In this document: positions 1 through 12,882 of the stretch, piece by piece | Position numbering within the stretch: the stretch's first letter is position 1 | How the letters are laid out: every line of letters starts with the position of its first letter | The notes under the pieces: model-generated | Seen by the model: the letters and a program-made list of their open reading frames with translations, nothing else | Database searches by the model: none | Told to the model about the DNA's origin: nothing | Source of the DNA: Trichoplax adhaerens | Lineage: Eukaryota; Placozoa; Uniplacotomia; Trichoplacea; Trichoplacidae | Assembly: GCF_000150275.1 (NCBI RefSeq) | Contig: NW_002060946.1 | Coordinates: 803,815 to 867,814, forward strand | DNA length: 64,000 nucleotides | Direction of reading: 5' to 3' | Position numbers and translations under genes: made by a program

Positions 1-3000
1 AAAGGTCTCAAGATGATTTGCAAGAACCAAGAATGATTACGTTTCCTTACCAGTTAAGAGGAAGAACAGCAGCGTCATGAGTATGGTATAACCAAAAAAG
101 AGGAAAGTACTTGCACCACCAGTAATAGATAAATTTGAAATAAAGAAGTGTATTGAATAAATGAATAGATAGATAGCTGTACTACCACTTGTTAGAAATG
201 ATCGCCACCACCAATGATAGTCCTATTGCAAAGTAGAAACGTCAATGTATAAGAGTCACACTCTTGCTAATTCGTGTACGACTGTCGTCAATTTATTAAC
301 TTATTTATCATGATACCACATGAATCAAATATATTGCAAATATTTTCCGTAATCATAGATTTTGTTAACCTCTGAACAAAGATGGAAGTAGCACAATAGA
401 ATTGTTGTCTCGGCGCATGTTACAATCAAAATAGAAAATACCAAGAAGAGAAAACCAAACATGTAATATATTTGATGTGACCTATAATTAATGGTAGCAA
501 TATTATCATTCAGTAACCATGCTATACTGTTTATTGAAGCTACATATCAATAATTTCAACGTACTGCTTACCATAAGCTATTCATAATGAAAAACATTTG
601 AATAAAGATACATCCAAATGGTAAGATTCCTCCCATGAGAATGCACGGTAATGGTCTAGTGAAAAATGGCTATATACGCGTAACAAAAGCATCAATATAG
701 TCAATCGCTTATGCTATTTGATAGGAACTACCATAGAGTAATAACTGAATAGCTTACTTGCTCAGGTATTTGTCTAGGTATTTGATTTGTTCTGACAGGA
801 TTTTCGATAGTCTATAAAGTAAAAATGGATTTATTGATGTTACTCCCATAAAACCTTACTATAATCTATTTTTCTTAAAAGAAGATAAAATAGCAACACT
901 GGCATATTACCTTTTTCCTAAAACCAAAGAATGCTCCTACAAAAGTCAGCGGTGTTGAAACACCAAACCTACGTCGGACAAATACCAACACGATGAAATA
1001 TTCCAATATTACATCAGATTAGAAATCCAGTAAGCAAGACTAGGGGTGAAAGTTTACTAACGAGTAACTATTGTAATGTGTCACACTGACCATAAAGCAA
1101 TTAAGGCTATTAAAGTGCCAAAGGGAACAGCTGCAGATGATCGCCTTGCCCACATCACTAGGTTCAATAGGAAGAAGATTGCAAAGCAAACACTAATGAA
1201 AAATTAAAAGCAAGTATTTAGTGTTAAATTGGAACAGGGTGAGTTCATATTTATTAACCAAATAAAAAAGTATTTCTTGGTAATCTTAATTTCTGTTAAA
1301 TACAGTTATGTAGAATATGCATACCCAGGTATGAAAAAGGCAGTCATGATTACGTTAGTTTTCCATTTTTCTCCACCAATTGCTGCAAATCATAATTATC
1401 AACGGTTTAATTAATATGGCTACTTTTACGCCAACTGTTTTAGCTTTGCCTAGGATAGATATTAAATTTACCTTTGTAGATCCTAGCTGAAATATATCCT
1501 GCACAACATCCCAAACAGACGTACAAAACCTACAATAACGAATAGTGTCATCAAAAAAATTACAAAAGCAGGCATAAATCTATAAATAAATACCGTAGCG
1601 CAAGTCATGAGTCCACCACGGTTAGCAGGAGATAAAAATCCCAAGCATGCAAAAACTGTAAAGGAAAGAAAGTGCAATATTATTGCAATAACAAGAACAA
1701 GTGAAGTCATATGATTGTCTTGGACTTACACAATGTTACCACGGTCATTATAAAAGTTTGTGATCCAGTGCCAACTAAAACCGACAGCAACATTCCTCTT
1801 TTAGGAGGTCTAAAGACATCGCCGTGAACTAATTTCCAACCAAATTCTTCTTGTGCATCTTCCTAAAATTTTTTAAAAATCATTGTAGATTTCAAGTCAA
1901 TGTCTGCAATATATTAGTCTCAAATGTCAGAATAGAAAGAAACTAACCAATGAATCCAACTGATTATAACGAGCAATATCTTTATGTAGCGTTCGTAACA
2001 ACACCATAGCAACCATACCAGAAAGGAAGAGAACGATAACCACAGAGTTGATAATACTGGAGACGTTAGCAAAAATAGAAAATACCGTAAATACCATTGT
2101 AATAACACTTTAATAGTTAATCTATTATAACGGGCAAAGTACTGTATCTCACCTGAACCACTGAATATTCGAATGGGGCATAGAATCTAGAATGTAATCC
2201 CATCGTGAGGCCCACATCTTGCTATTATCTCTCTATAAGATACCACGAGCAATAAAGATCACTTAATATGGACTACTGTCTGTCAGTTATCAATCACTAA
2301 CTCTTAACCATTAGAAACTCTGAGACCCTCAGGGTTTCTATTTAGCGTCAGTGAAAAAACAAGATAATCTATCTTAATATTCCCTTACGTGAAATGACAC
2401 GGAATATGTATAGACTAGGCTGATTCGATCCTTTGACTCTTCACGAAAGCTCCAGGGATTTTTATTATTACAATCAATTTTTCCTGGTTTATGGTCAATA
2501 CTAGAATAAGAAATGAATTTCGCAACATGAATTACCATCAATAGCGAGATAAGGCATCGTTTGTTTACAAATAGTAACATACACATAGGTAATGTCTACA
2601 TTACCTTCGTAGCTGAACTTTTGCAGACAGTAGACGAGCTCCATTTGGTTTAAGCTTCTTCCCGTCAGAACTTTCCTGTTGGTCGCCATCGTTATAAGTA
2701 ATTCGTATATCGATATGATTAAAGATGAAATACTGGTTTTTGCCATAAAATTTTTCCTATAAGAGTAAATATTGTCTATAAGTATATTGCTTTGATATCA
2801 TTTATTTAAAATACAGATTTTAAGCTTTCAATACTAGGAACTAACTGATAGAACGCAGGCTTTTTTCCTAGCACCGTCATGGTCAACATAGCACCCGATA
2901 GGAAATCCAATTGAACAGTATCTTTTATTACCTTCCACAGGATAGCACCAAGTAACGGGCATATTATCTATAATCCTGAAATATTAATCGTGAAAATAAA

Positions 3001-6000
3001 TCATAAAGAAAATCGTGCCATCTCGAACAGTCATTGCACGCCAATAATTGATTATGTGTAACAGTACATAACAGATAATTATAATTCTTTTCATCTTGAA
3101 CTAACCAGTGATTCTGATAATTTTTAGTGATTCCTTTTCTTAGCATATTTAACTTGGCTGCGTCTTGATTGTTCTTAGGATTATACTCTTTGGTACACAC
3201 TTTAGAACATGTGATATTTTCTTTGAAATTGATCTGCATGTAATAATTTGATTATAAGTATAACTAACTTAACAGATCAGGTTAAGTAGAATAATAGAAT
3301 TGGATTATGAAACTTACGTTGTAAGGCGAAGGCCGAATACGTTCACCAAATAATACCTGTCGTAAAGAATATAAGGTATTATTGATGTACATTTATTTAG
3401 GTAAATGATAACAAAGTATGATGGAGTAGTATAATTAATAACGTAACTAACCGTATTATTATCGCACTATAGTAATATTAAAGATACTATACACCAATTT
3501 TGAAAGGAACAAAGAAAGACTGAACATGGATCAATGTACGCGTAGTACAATTTTATTTTAATTAAATTAATGATATCTAGCAAGTTCTTAATCTTAATCT
3601 GCTATATGAAGTAAATTATATGTTGATAAGCATGCATTTATGTTTCGTATTTATAGGAGTATGACTTTATGAGATGAGAGAAGTTCTATAACAAAAAAAA
3701 ATCAAAACGCAGAATTGTACAGTACTGTTTAGTTACCGTATATATAAGTCGTATCAACAAGTAGGAAAGGTAGTTTGGTTTCAACTTGATAAAGAACGAA
3801 ATACTAATATCTCAAATCTCACAGAAAAACTTGATATTATCTTTGTAATATTTAGGGTAATATTTTCATGTATCAATCTGTGTCTTTTTATGTTTTAGTT
3901 AAATAAAGCGATAATCAAAAACAAGGCGATCAACGAGCAGTTAGGTACAGAAAATAAAGGATACTAGCTGTAAACTTATAATACCATCTACTACTAAAAT
4001 GAGCATTCATTTTGAACAAGTCATTCTATAAATCCTGGGAGACCTGAGTAACTCAAGGTAGGATACTCGCATTATGAAATTTGCAGATTTTTTTAATGGT
4101 AATCTACGTCTTCACCCCTCCAACGAGGAACATATGTTTACCTCTGCAAGGTATAACGAAAGTACTATAGAACTAACCAGCGATCATACCAAATAGTTCC
4201 CAATATTTTTATAGTAAATAGATTGGTGAAATAATCTTGTGAAATTAATGGCTAATTTACCCTTAATGTAGTCGAATCGGTCTATAAACATGCACTAATA
4301 AAACTGGAATTCTTAAAAGTAGTTGTACGCTATTTATTGTATAGTCAGTTGGTGAAAATTTCAGTCTAATGTCAATAATGCTTGTTTCCTTAAACGATTT
4401 TCAATGATACATAATTCTACTCATCAATGTTCAACAGATCATAAATAATATGTATACTGTAGTTATAATTACGTCATTTATGCAGTTGGAGTGTTTTTTG
4501 TATTTACTTCGTTAGTAACAACTGCAACTGGTAGGAATGATCGACGAGACGATTTTTAATCATCATTACTAAAATAGAAAGTTAGCACTATTCCTAAATT
4601 TAGACGAAATACAAAAAAGATACTGAAGATGTAATAATCGGACACTGTGAACTGGATACGATGGCTGCAATGTACATGCAACAGTTTAATAAGTTAAAAA
4701 GAGTGCCTACTGTACGTCAGATTTAAAGTCTACGGAATGAACTTTCAATTGACAAGCAATAAAAGATGGCAGTTAACGGGCATAATGATCCGTAAAAGTC
4801 AGTGTCGAGTTTCTCATGGCCACTTAAAATCTCTATGGTTGACATTCTAATTCGTTATTGAAGAGGGTTAGGTTATGGCTACTTCTTATACAGAATAAAA
4901 ACAATGGAAAATAGGCAAGATGATGATGTGGTGCTAATTCCAGAACGATATAGAAGTTATTGAGATGATTGTTGATAGTGAATGCCATCAACTTATTTAT
5001 TAATAAATGATATTCACCTACGGCAACTGAGTATTTATGATGATGAAAAATTATAAGGACAACATTAATATACGTAGTTACCTGTCCTAAATTTTCAACA
5101 GGAGAAGTTGTTATATTGCTACTACAGAAATCGAACCTAAAACAAGGGTATAATTAGTTCATTAATAAATTAATTATATACGTATATAAAGTTACAGTTA
5201 GTGCATATTGTCAGCAGAGAAGCCGCTTCAATATGACAATTACAACGATAAGTAACATTGATTTTGGTAAATTTTAAAATTGAATAGCTGTATCATTGCG
5301 TAAAGCATACGACAGTATGACTGATCTATAGACTAACAAGCGGTAATAAGACTACGATGCCTTTATTATGCACTATTAAGCTTACGATGAATATTCATAA
5401 GGTATTACAGATTCTGAACTATCCAATCGGTTCACCATAATGGGAATGTCAGACTTTAATATTGCCATTTCATCCAAGATGAGATAGGGGATGAATTCGT
5501 TGATTAAATTACAGATAGAAAGGATAATAAAATTAATTAATACGCAAGCATTTAGTGAAAAAAAGATCGAGACAAAATAGCAGGTACGTAGTGTGTTTAC
5601 AATGATTATGGTTGGTTAAATAGTGATAAAATAGCGCAACAATTTGGATAAGTTGTAGTGAAAATCGAGTGCTAAACGAGCTATTGATATGTCTTATGGC
5701 TATTTTGTACTGTCAATAACAAGTCATCTTTTCTGCCATTTGAGTTTACTTATGGCTATTGAGACACAGCTATGTATCAAAGATGAATGCAGTAATCTCC
5801 AAAATCAACTATTGATTTAGCACGTTCAACTTGTTATTGCTATCATTCTAAGTTATGATTTTATAAATTATATAGTAATGGATAGTGTATTTTCGTTCAA
5901 GGTGTCTAGAACGTATGCTAAAGTAAGAATAACAAATGGATTCATTTTCTTCCCGTGTACTAGGACAGCATCTGGTAGGTTAATAAGATTACTTTAAGGC

Positions 6001-6342
6001 CATTTTACTACATATTTTAATGGAGTATAGTAAGAAATGGACTTCAATGCGTAGATAGACTGAAGTAAAATGGTTGGTATCGCTCGATAGATCCAATGAT
6101 TCTTATCGTATGCTTTGGTTTCTACATTGGTTGTGTAGGAAAAGGAGCGCAAAATTGGCGTCTAACACTGGTATTCTGGTTATTTTAAAATTGCGTAAGC
6201 TTACACGGCAGGATTCGACTTCCGTTCCAATTTTACAATAAGAGACTGGAGCAATTCCTGGTAGATAGAAAGCATGGAGACTGCTTGAAAGTTGCAATAG
6301 TACGATGATACTAAGAAGCGAAGACAATCGCCATGACATCAT
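1..6342 (-). CDS. TM9SF2: TM9SF2-like nonaspanin, copy A (3' end off the left edge)
   Basis: Multi-exon gene for a transmembrane 9 superfamily protein, an endosome/Golgi nine-pass membrane protein. Exon 1 (6205-6342) encodes a signal peptide ending near LHA followed by [12 protein letters not shown], the conserved mature start. Further exons: 5386-5453 ([18 protein letters not shown]), 5082-5136 (FDFC...ENLGQ), 3318-3356 ([13 protein letters not shown]), 3106-3233, about 2860-2951 ([18 protein letters not shown]), about 2590-2750 ([12 protein letters not shown]), about 2390-2500 (YTYSVSF), about 2155-2225 ([14 protein letters not shown]), about 1740-1860 ([20 protein letters not shown]), about 1600-1700 ([17 protein letters not shown]), about 1100-1200 ([17 protein letters not shown]), and 55-205 ending FFLLTG before a GT donor. 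The final exon, which should carry the cytoplasmic tail, lies outside the window. Start chosen at the MM before the hydrophobic leader, matching copy B; an in-frame ATG exists upstream at 6372. Resemblance to animal TM9SF2 is close throughout, so this copy looks functional. Confidence 0.93.
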
Positions 6343-9299
6343 TTGCCGGCCACGCAGGCAGTTGTAACACATGTTCCACTAGATAGAAAAGAAGAATATA
6401 ACGGTCAGTATGGTTGAAAAAAGAGCCGTACCAATGGAGCGTTGTAACTTGTAAGCAATATGATGATGGATAAAATGAAATGAATTATTCCACTACAGTA
6501 TCGCATCATCATTCCTTGCTTTAACGATACACTATGCAATATGCAAAGAATCAAAGGATGCTATTAATATGATAAAATGAGGAGAAATTGAAGCATGTTG
6601 TGAACAAACAAGAACTGTTGAATTAGCGGCCATAGAAACTCCATGATTGATCCATGGTGTAACAATATCATCCAATATCTACTCATATTTCCTGTAATTC
6701 TAGCTCGAATTGTATTGTAATATATTCGATACTCGTAAAGGAATGACTTGAGTGTTGTAATGTAGAAATAGAGCAATTACCCTCAGCAATTTCTCCTTGC
6801 AAATCGCTTTTCTGAAAGACTGGATGGCAGTTTACTAATAATGCTCCAACTGTTGTCGACAAGATGGGCAGAAATAGTACTTACTATACTGTGTAGAGAA
6901 GAGACCCTTAGGACAAGTCTTATACTGTACAGTATAAGTCAGTGCCTGATTGCAGTGTATTTCTACTCTTGATTTAATCAACTGCGCAGTATCGTTAGTC
7001 AGTACCATTTGGGTACCATTTGGGTACCGATAGGGGACGTGCAGTCATGGAGACGTGGCAGGAAGTAGAGTACACGCCACACTAGCAAAACAATGATGTC
7101 ACCCGTGCTTAACTAGAAGCATCCAATAGCGACATTATTTTTGCAAGTAATGTTACGCTGGCTATAGCGTACTTTGTTGGCAACCTATAGGACTGCAAAA
7201 ACAATGTCACCAATTTAGGCTTACCGTTGTACAATCAATGGCCTACAGGCTACAGTACAGAGTCCCTGCTATCAATGACATCATTTTTGCTATCCAGTCA
7301 TGGCCAACAATGGTGTTATGGAACTGCTCTAACTCGATCATTTACTGTACTGCAGTAGTCCATGGTACAATATAGATCACAATAATGGTAGAAATGCTTT
7401 CTATGGAGACCATACTTTGTTTTACAGTTTATTCTGATTATTGATTTCTTACTGAGTAGTGTGGACATTCGTCGAAATCGACTCCTGTTCAGTCAAGATA
7501 TGGAAATGGGTTCACTGTCACATTGTCACCGTCATTGGATGATGATGCCGGTCTGGGTGTTCGAAAATTTCCTTACTCTGCATGGGCTCATCATTGATGA
7601 CAATTAAAGTAGACAAAAAGAAGTTGTTGTCAGGCTGTTATTCATTGCTCTTTGTGCAGTGGAAGTGGTCGGAATAGTTGTCTCTAGGCTGTGCTTTTCA
7701 CCTATGGTTACAGGAGTGGAGTTTTCTTTTCATGGTGACATTGGCTTTGCTTGCAATTAACCTAGTATAGGCTATTATGCCAATGAGCTCAGAATTATTA
7801 CTGAGTATTGCTATTACTCGGTACAGTGCTATACTGTACTATCACTCTCTATAGGGAATCATTTTGCCATACTTATTCACTATCCAATGACCTGACGAAG
7901 CCGCTCACCAAGGATTGCTGAAAATGGCGTGGCAAAAGTAATGTCGCTACGACTAGCCCGGGCCCTCCACTTACTATACAAAGCCATATAAAATGTGTCC
8001 AGACTTTTCGGACGCCCCGTACTGTAGATCTATTCCATGATTTTCGATCTCCATCGTACCGACGTCCTAGACGTCCATGACCTAGACCAAAGGACTTAAT
8101 AACGCTGTCGCACGACGTATCTCATACGAGACGGTGGAGAAGAACTACACCAGCTACTCGACTTGATCAAAACTACAACGACCAGCTTGAAAATGTTTTT
8201 TCATCATATCTACAGCCTACATGGCTTTCGTAAGTAACTCTTTCATTCTCTGCTTTTGCTCTCTATTTATCAATCTATCTCGGTGATCAATTAGAATGGA
8301 AGGTCTATTGATTCATAGAGAACAATTTTAGTCGATCGTGCATGAATTCGACACCACGGTATGCTAGCCAAAGTGATGTCAATACAACAATTGCGATACT
8401 GTACAGTTTTCCTCTCCAGTGCGTTATATCGTCTACTCTTGTCAAGATGGCAATAATCTTGATGATAGTCCAATCATTCAATTCTCTTATAGCAAATTTT
8501 AGCGTTATCGTTGTACAAGGATTTTACCGCCTAATATTGACTAATCAATAGGATATGGTATCGAGGATACCTATCGACCAAGATTGGGTATCGGTCAAAT
8601 CTTGATCAACTCACCCTAGTGATATCATCTTCATCATAGCAATCGAAAGTCAATTAGTCAATTTACTAGTCCATACAGCGTAGAACTGAAGGTACAATCG
8701 ATTAAAAGGACTTGTAGCCAATCTTGATGATGCCAACAGATCGTCAATGGATCAGTTTACAAGTTCATGCAGCGTAGAACTGATGGTACAATTGATTAAA
8801 AGGGCTAGTACCGAATCTTGATGATGCCAATAGATAATCAATTGGTCAATTTACTAGTTTAGAACTGACAGTTCATTTGATTAAAAGGACTTGTAGCCAA
8901 TCTTGATGATGCCAATACATAATCAATTGGTCAATTTACTAGTTTAGAACTGACAGTTCAATTGATTGAAAGGACTTGTAGCCAATCTTGATGATGCCAA
9001 TACATAATCAATTGGTCAATTTACTAGCTCATACAGAGTAGAACGGACGGTTCAATCGATTGAAAAGACTTGACTGAGAAAGAGTTATAAGCAAAACCGT
9101 TGACTACTAAATATATCCATAGTAAATCAAGCCTTGTATAGATTGACTCCCTAATAAGAATAAGCAGAGGCATAATGGGCTAGAAGAGTAATTTCATCAT
9201 CATTCAATAAGTAAATATAGATAGTCAATTTACATAGTTGCTGCTATAATTATAATGGATAGGTGACGTTCTCCTAGCATCCATAGACTGCGATTATAA
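6343..9299. other. gene-poor intergenic region
   Basis: No convincing exon seen. It separates the 5' ends of TM9SF2-A (minus) and UBAC2 (plus), so it may hold both promoters. The part from about 6900 to 8200 is visibly less AT-rich than the gene bodies and has scattered TACTGTACAGTA-type palindromes. It also holds an 11-bp direct repeat (GTACCATTTGG, about 7008-7030). The stretch from 8650 to 9071 is a tandem repeat listed separately. Confidence 0.6.
8650..9071. repeat. 85-95 bp tandem repeat, about five units
   Basis: Five consecutive units share the core GACTTGTAGCCAATCTTGAT followed by GATGCCAA and a TCAATTGGTCAATTTACTAG segment. The third and fourth units are nearly identical and lack about 10 bp (the CATACAGCGTA part) present in units 1, 2 and 5. 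This points to recent local expansion of an already deleted unit. No coding frame runs through it. Confidence 0.85.
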
Positions 9300-9491
9300 A
9301 TCATTGAATATGACCACCTCAGCGAAGATGGATATAGAGACTATTCTAGAGTAATTTCAACATTTATTGAACGAGTACCTTATAGCTATTTACTTGCGAA
9401 CATGGTTGATGTAGGAGGCAGTGAATGTACTGCACTCGTAGTATCTACAATACATGTACTAAAGGCTATGCCTGAAGATGGGTATTTATAA
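9300..9491 (+). other. orphan open frame, possible unassigned exon
   Basis: Stop-to-stop frame of 63 codons with no early ATG. Its translation is protein-like in composition, including the segments VISTFIERVPYSYLLANMVD and ALVVSTIHVLKAMPEDG, and a possible donor (GATGG|GTATTT) lies near its end. I do not recognise the family and found no flanking exon that extends it. It may be an exon of an unannotated gene, a relic, or chance. Confidence 0.25.
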
Positions 9492-10270
9492 AAATCTTAT
9501 TATATTTAACGTAGCCACTGGTAGTAACCAGTATTTACATCGAGTCTACTATAGCAATTGACCATGAATAACCATGTTAATGTATTGGACAAGTAATGGA
9601 CTGATAGCATCTACTAAAACTGTAACTAAAAAATCTTGGTATACCATCACCCGTAAGAAATATTGACATAGATTTAATATCTAATACTTGCTAGGTGATG
9701 ATATGCCCTAGTAGATGTGTATGGTTAACTGACTAATCAGATTGCATAATAATCTATCATTATGGAAGTAATTTACCTAAAGATTGCTGCATGATTAGAA
9801 AATAGATATTTGCAAAATTGACTTCACCTAATCACTCTAGCAAGCAATAGATATCATATACCGTACAGCAATGCATCGTTATTTTGTAAATACGAGTTAC
9901 ATTGATGTGTAGGTATGACATATATTGGGTCTGTATTCCAATTGTGGGTTTGATTCAAAAGAAATACTATCAAAATTCTGCCTAGTCTAGCCTGATTATC
10001 CTGTGAATTGTAGACAAAATGTATAGTAATTTTATGACAAATACAACAGTATGGTTACTAGCATTCAGTTTTACTACTATCGTTGCAATAATCATAACGA
10101 TGAGAAAGTTGTTAAAATGAATAATGCATATTTCTCTCAAACTGTAGTAACTTCAATTGCAATCAATAGATTTTTATTTATAGAATGAATCACTACTAGT
10201 ACTTTACAATTGTGCTATCGTCTTGATAAATAAATTTAGCAGTGTGAAAGTAGATTGAAACTAATAACCC

Positions 10271-12882
10271 ATGCTACCATCTGATCGTAATAGCTTGACT
10301 TGTCATTGCTTCAAATATATATAGGCTATGCTCCTGTTACAAAAACATTACTTATTGTCACAACAACTACATCTCTGGCAGTAACAAATCTTTTCCCTCA
10401 ATTGATGCAAAATTTGAATTTAGATCTATCCGCAATTGTGTCCAAGTTAGAAGTAAGTTAAACCTATCCAACTTCAACTATACTTTAATTGCATCATTCT
10501 AAACATGAAATGAAAATAAATGCTATAATTTATTTTGATTTTACACAGTTATGGAGACTCTTTACGTCTGCAACCATTTATAGCCGACCTATTGATATTA
10601 TTTATGGTACTATCCTATTGTATAACTTTCGTTTATTTGAAAGACGTTACGGTACTGCTAAATTCTTGGTAAGTTACTTCTGTCTTGTCAAATTTAACAG
10701 CAAGCACCAAAACTATTACAATTGTATCACTATTACTTGTTTTATCAAATTTCAACATTGGCTTTATTCAACTTGTAATGGCTACCGTATTCAGTTAGGC
10801 TTTCACAAATTGCTAAGTAGACTTAGGATGGTTACACAAAATTTTTATCTGCTATTAAGTTTTAACTTTAATAAATGAATAAAATACGATATTATAAATG
10901 TAAAAATTCAGAGGTATACCGTTTGATAGTGGTTTTAACTAACATAGAATTTTTGAGTACAGTACAAACTTTAAGAAACGTAAAATCTTGCGTAATGTTA
11001 CAAAGATATAAGAATAATGCCGATGTAAACTTATTTTGTTTCTATATTTTCATTTTCCGTGATAGTCCTATTTAATTGCTGTCTTTGGCCTTTCCTCACT
11101 TTTCCAATTAATACTGCTGATGCTATTTAAACATCAACAAACAATTATGGATTTCCCCACTGGACCGTACTAATCAAACGCTAATTAATTAATCTGCTTT
11201 AAGAATTAAAAAAATTTGAACCAATAGCTTCCCTCTGTTGTGGTAACACTTTTAAGAAAGTTTAGTCATACCGCCCTAGCACACTCTTACATTACGTACC
11301 AAGTTATCTACAGTACTGTGTACGCTTACCATTTTCATTCAGATTGAGATAGTTAGATAGTACTTTAATTGTAGGTTTGATAACTACATAACTTAACCAA
11401 CATCTCTTGTGACGATTCCATATACGAAACACACAAACTATAGCTTTTTTGTATACCTCAACTATTTGTTTAATGGCAACGATAGAATATTTACTGTAGA
11501 CAATAATAGTATTACTCATCGTGTCTTTATAAAAGTTAGTCAAAAAAGATTTTGAATAGATCGCTATAAACTATTTTGAGCTCTCGTACGTGTATAGATT
11601 GATTGAAATGACATGCAATTTTACTATTTCTTTGGCTTCCTATGTGGTTTTGTCATTTTTATTAAATATAGATACTGCTGGATATATGGATTATTAGTTT
11701 GTTATTACCGAGAAATTCCAAAATTATCGTCATCGACTTTCAGTCTATCGGACAAGAGTTTACTATACTTGTTAAGTTTACAGGTAAACCTATAGACTAT
11801 ATTGCAATCATGCCATGAATTCTCCAGGAACGGTGAATGTATTTAATCAATATTTCTAATATTTATTAATCTTTTCTCATATTAAGTTTCTTAGTCAATC
11901 TCGTGGATCTATTTTTGTTGGCTTAAGTGGCATGGTAAATGAATCAACTACTAATAAATATACGTATTCTGAATGTTGCAATTATACGATCATACTGTAT
12001 ATTGATTTACGTCTAATTATGGCGTCTATCTTCATCATATAATAGCTGGCAGGAATAATTGCCCGATTTAAGCTAAATTGGTTTCATCAGATACTGCGCT
12101 TTCCGGATTCTGTCTACCGATTTTGTCATACGTATCTTGGTAGGATTTTATACTCTTCTGCACCATTGGCTGATAGTCCTGAAAATCCGATGGGTGCTAC
12201 AGTAGAAATTCAACGTAGTCAATATTTAGACGAAGTGGAAGCCCAAATAACTCGTGCACAGATAAGACAGTTTGGAATGCTAGATGATAATCAGCAACAA
12301 GTAAATTTAGCCAGAGAAAATGTATTCTTATTTATTAAATTTATTAGTTTAACCTGACTTTTGGTGCCTCAATGACATCTCGAAGGAAATAAAAAAATTT
12401 TTTATTTCATTAATTTTCTAGCGTAATCGCGTCGGCCAAGGTTACCAAGAAGTTTTATTACCACCTGAGGAAGGGCCATTTCGCCGTCGGTTTCGAACAA
12501 ATAGAGATGATAATCCAATAAGACCATCTGAGCCACAATTTCATGAACAACCTTCAATTCATGAAGCTGAAAACATTCCAAGACCTGACGATATTTCTGA
12601 AGATAATGTAAGTCTAGATTATTTAATGATGGCATGAAGGAACAGTTCTTTGTGATTTTGGTACATAGAAATTATCACAATAACACGAAAGATCCTTAAT
12701 TTATTGCGTATCTCCCGCTACTTTACATGGCTTTAATCACTAATAAGTTATAACGGATTTTTTTTCTAAACTAGGTTAAAACACTAGTAGAAATGGGATT
12801 TTCACGTTATGCAGTAATGCAAGCTTTGCAAGTTACTAATAATGATGTCGGCTTAGCAACAAATATTTTATTAGCAGAATAA
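10271..12882 (+). CDS. UBAC2: UBAC2-like rhomboid pseudoprotease with UBA domain
   Basis: ER multi-pass membrane protein of the derlin/rhomboid pseudoprotease type with a C-terminal ubiquitin-associated domain; relatives act in ER-associated degradation and lipid-droplet protein retention. Nine exons close in frame to about 357 aa (human is 344): 10271-10286, 10325-10452, 10549-10668, 11066-11166, 11672-11783, 11887-11934, 12046-12300, 12422-12607 and 12775-12882. Diagnostic segments are LLYNFRLFERRYGTAKFL in exon 3, IAVFGLSSLFQLILL in exon 4, GSIFVGLSGM in exon 6 and NPMGATVEIQRSQ in exon 7. The UBA is LVEMGFSRYAVMQAL...NNDVGLATNILLAE in exon 9. Exon 8 encodes an Arg/Pro-rich polar linker. 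Exon 1 is only 16 nt (MLPSD plus one base) and rests on a 38-nt intron, so the first few residues are the least certain part. Confidence 0.92.

Noticed and set aside
7008-7030. Possible transposon end at the GTACCATTTGG repeat
   Set aside because: Only two and a half 11-bp units, with no inverted partner or transposase nearby.
8650-9071. CRISPR-like array
   Set aside because: The repeats are 85-95 bp, contiguous and without unique spacers, and the genome is eukaryotic.
10489-10878. Plus-strand frame of 129 codons in UBAC2
   Set aside because: Only its central part (LWRLFTSA to GTAKFL) is the true exon 3; the rest reads through flanking introns.
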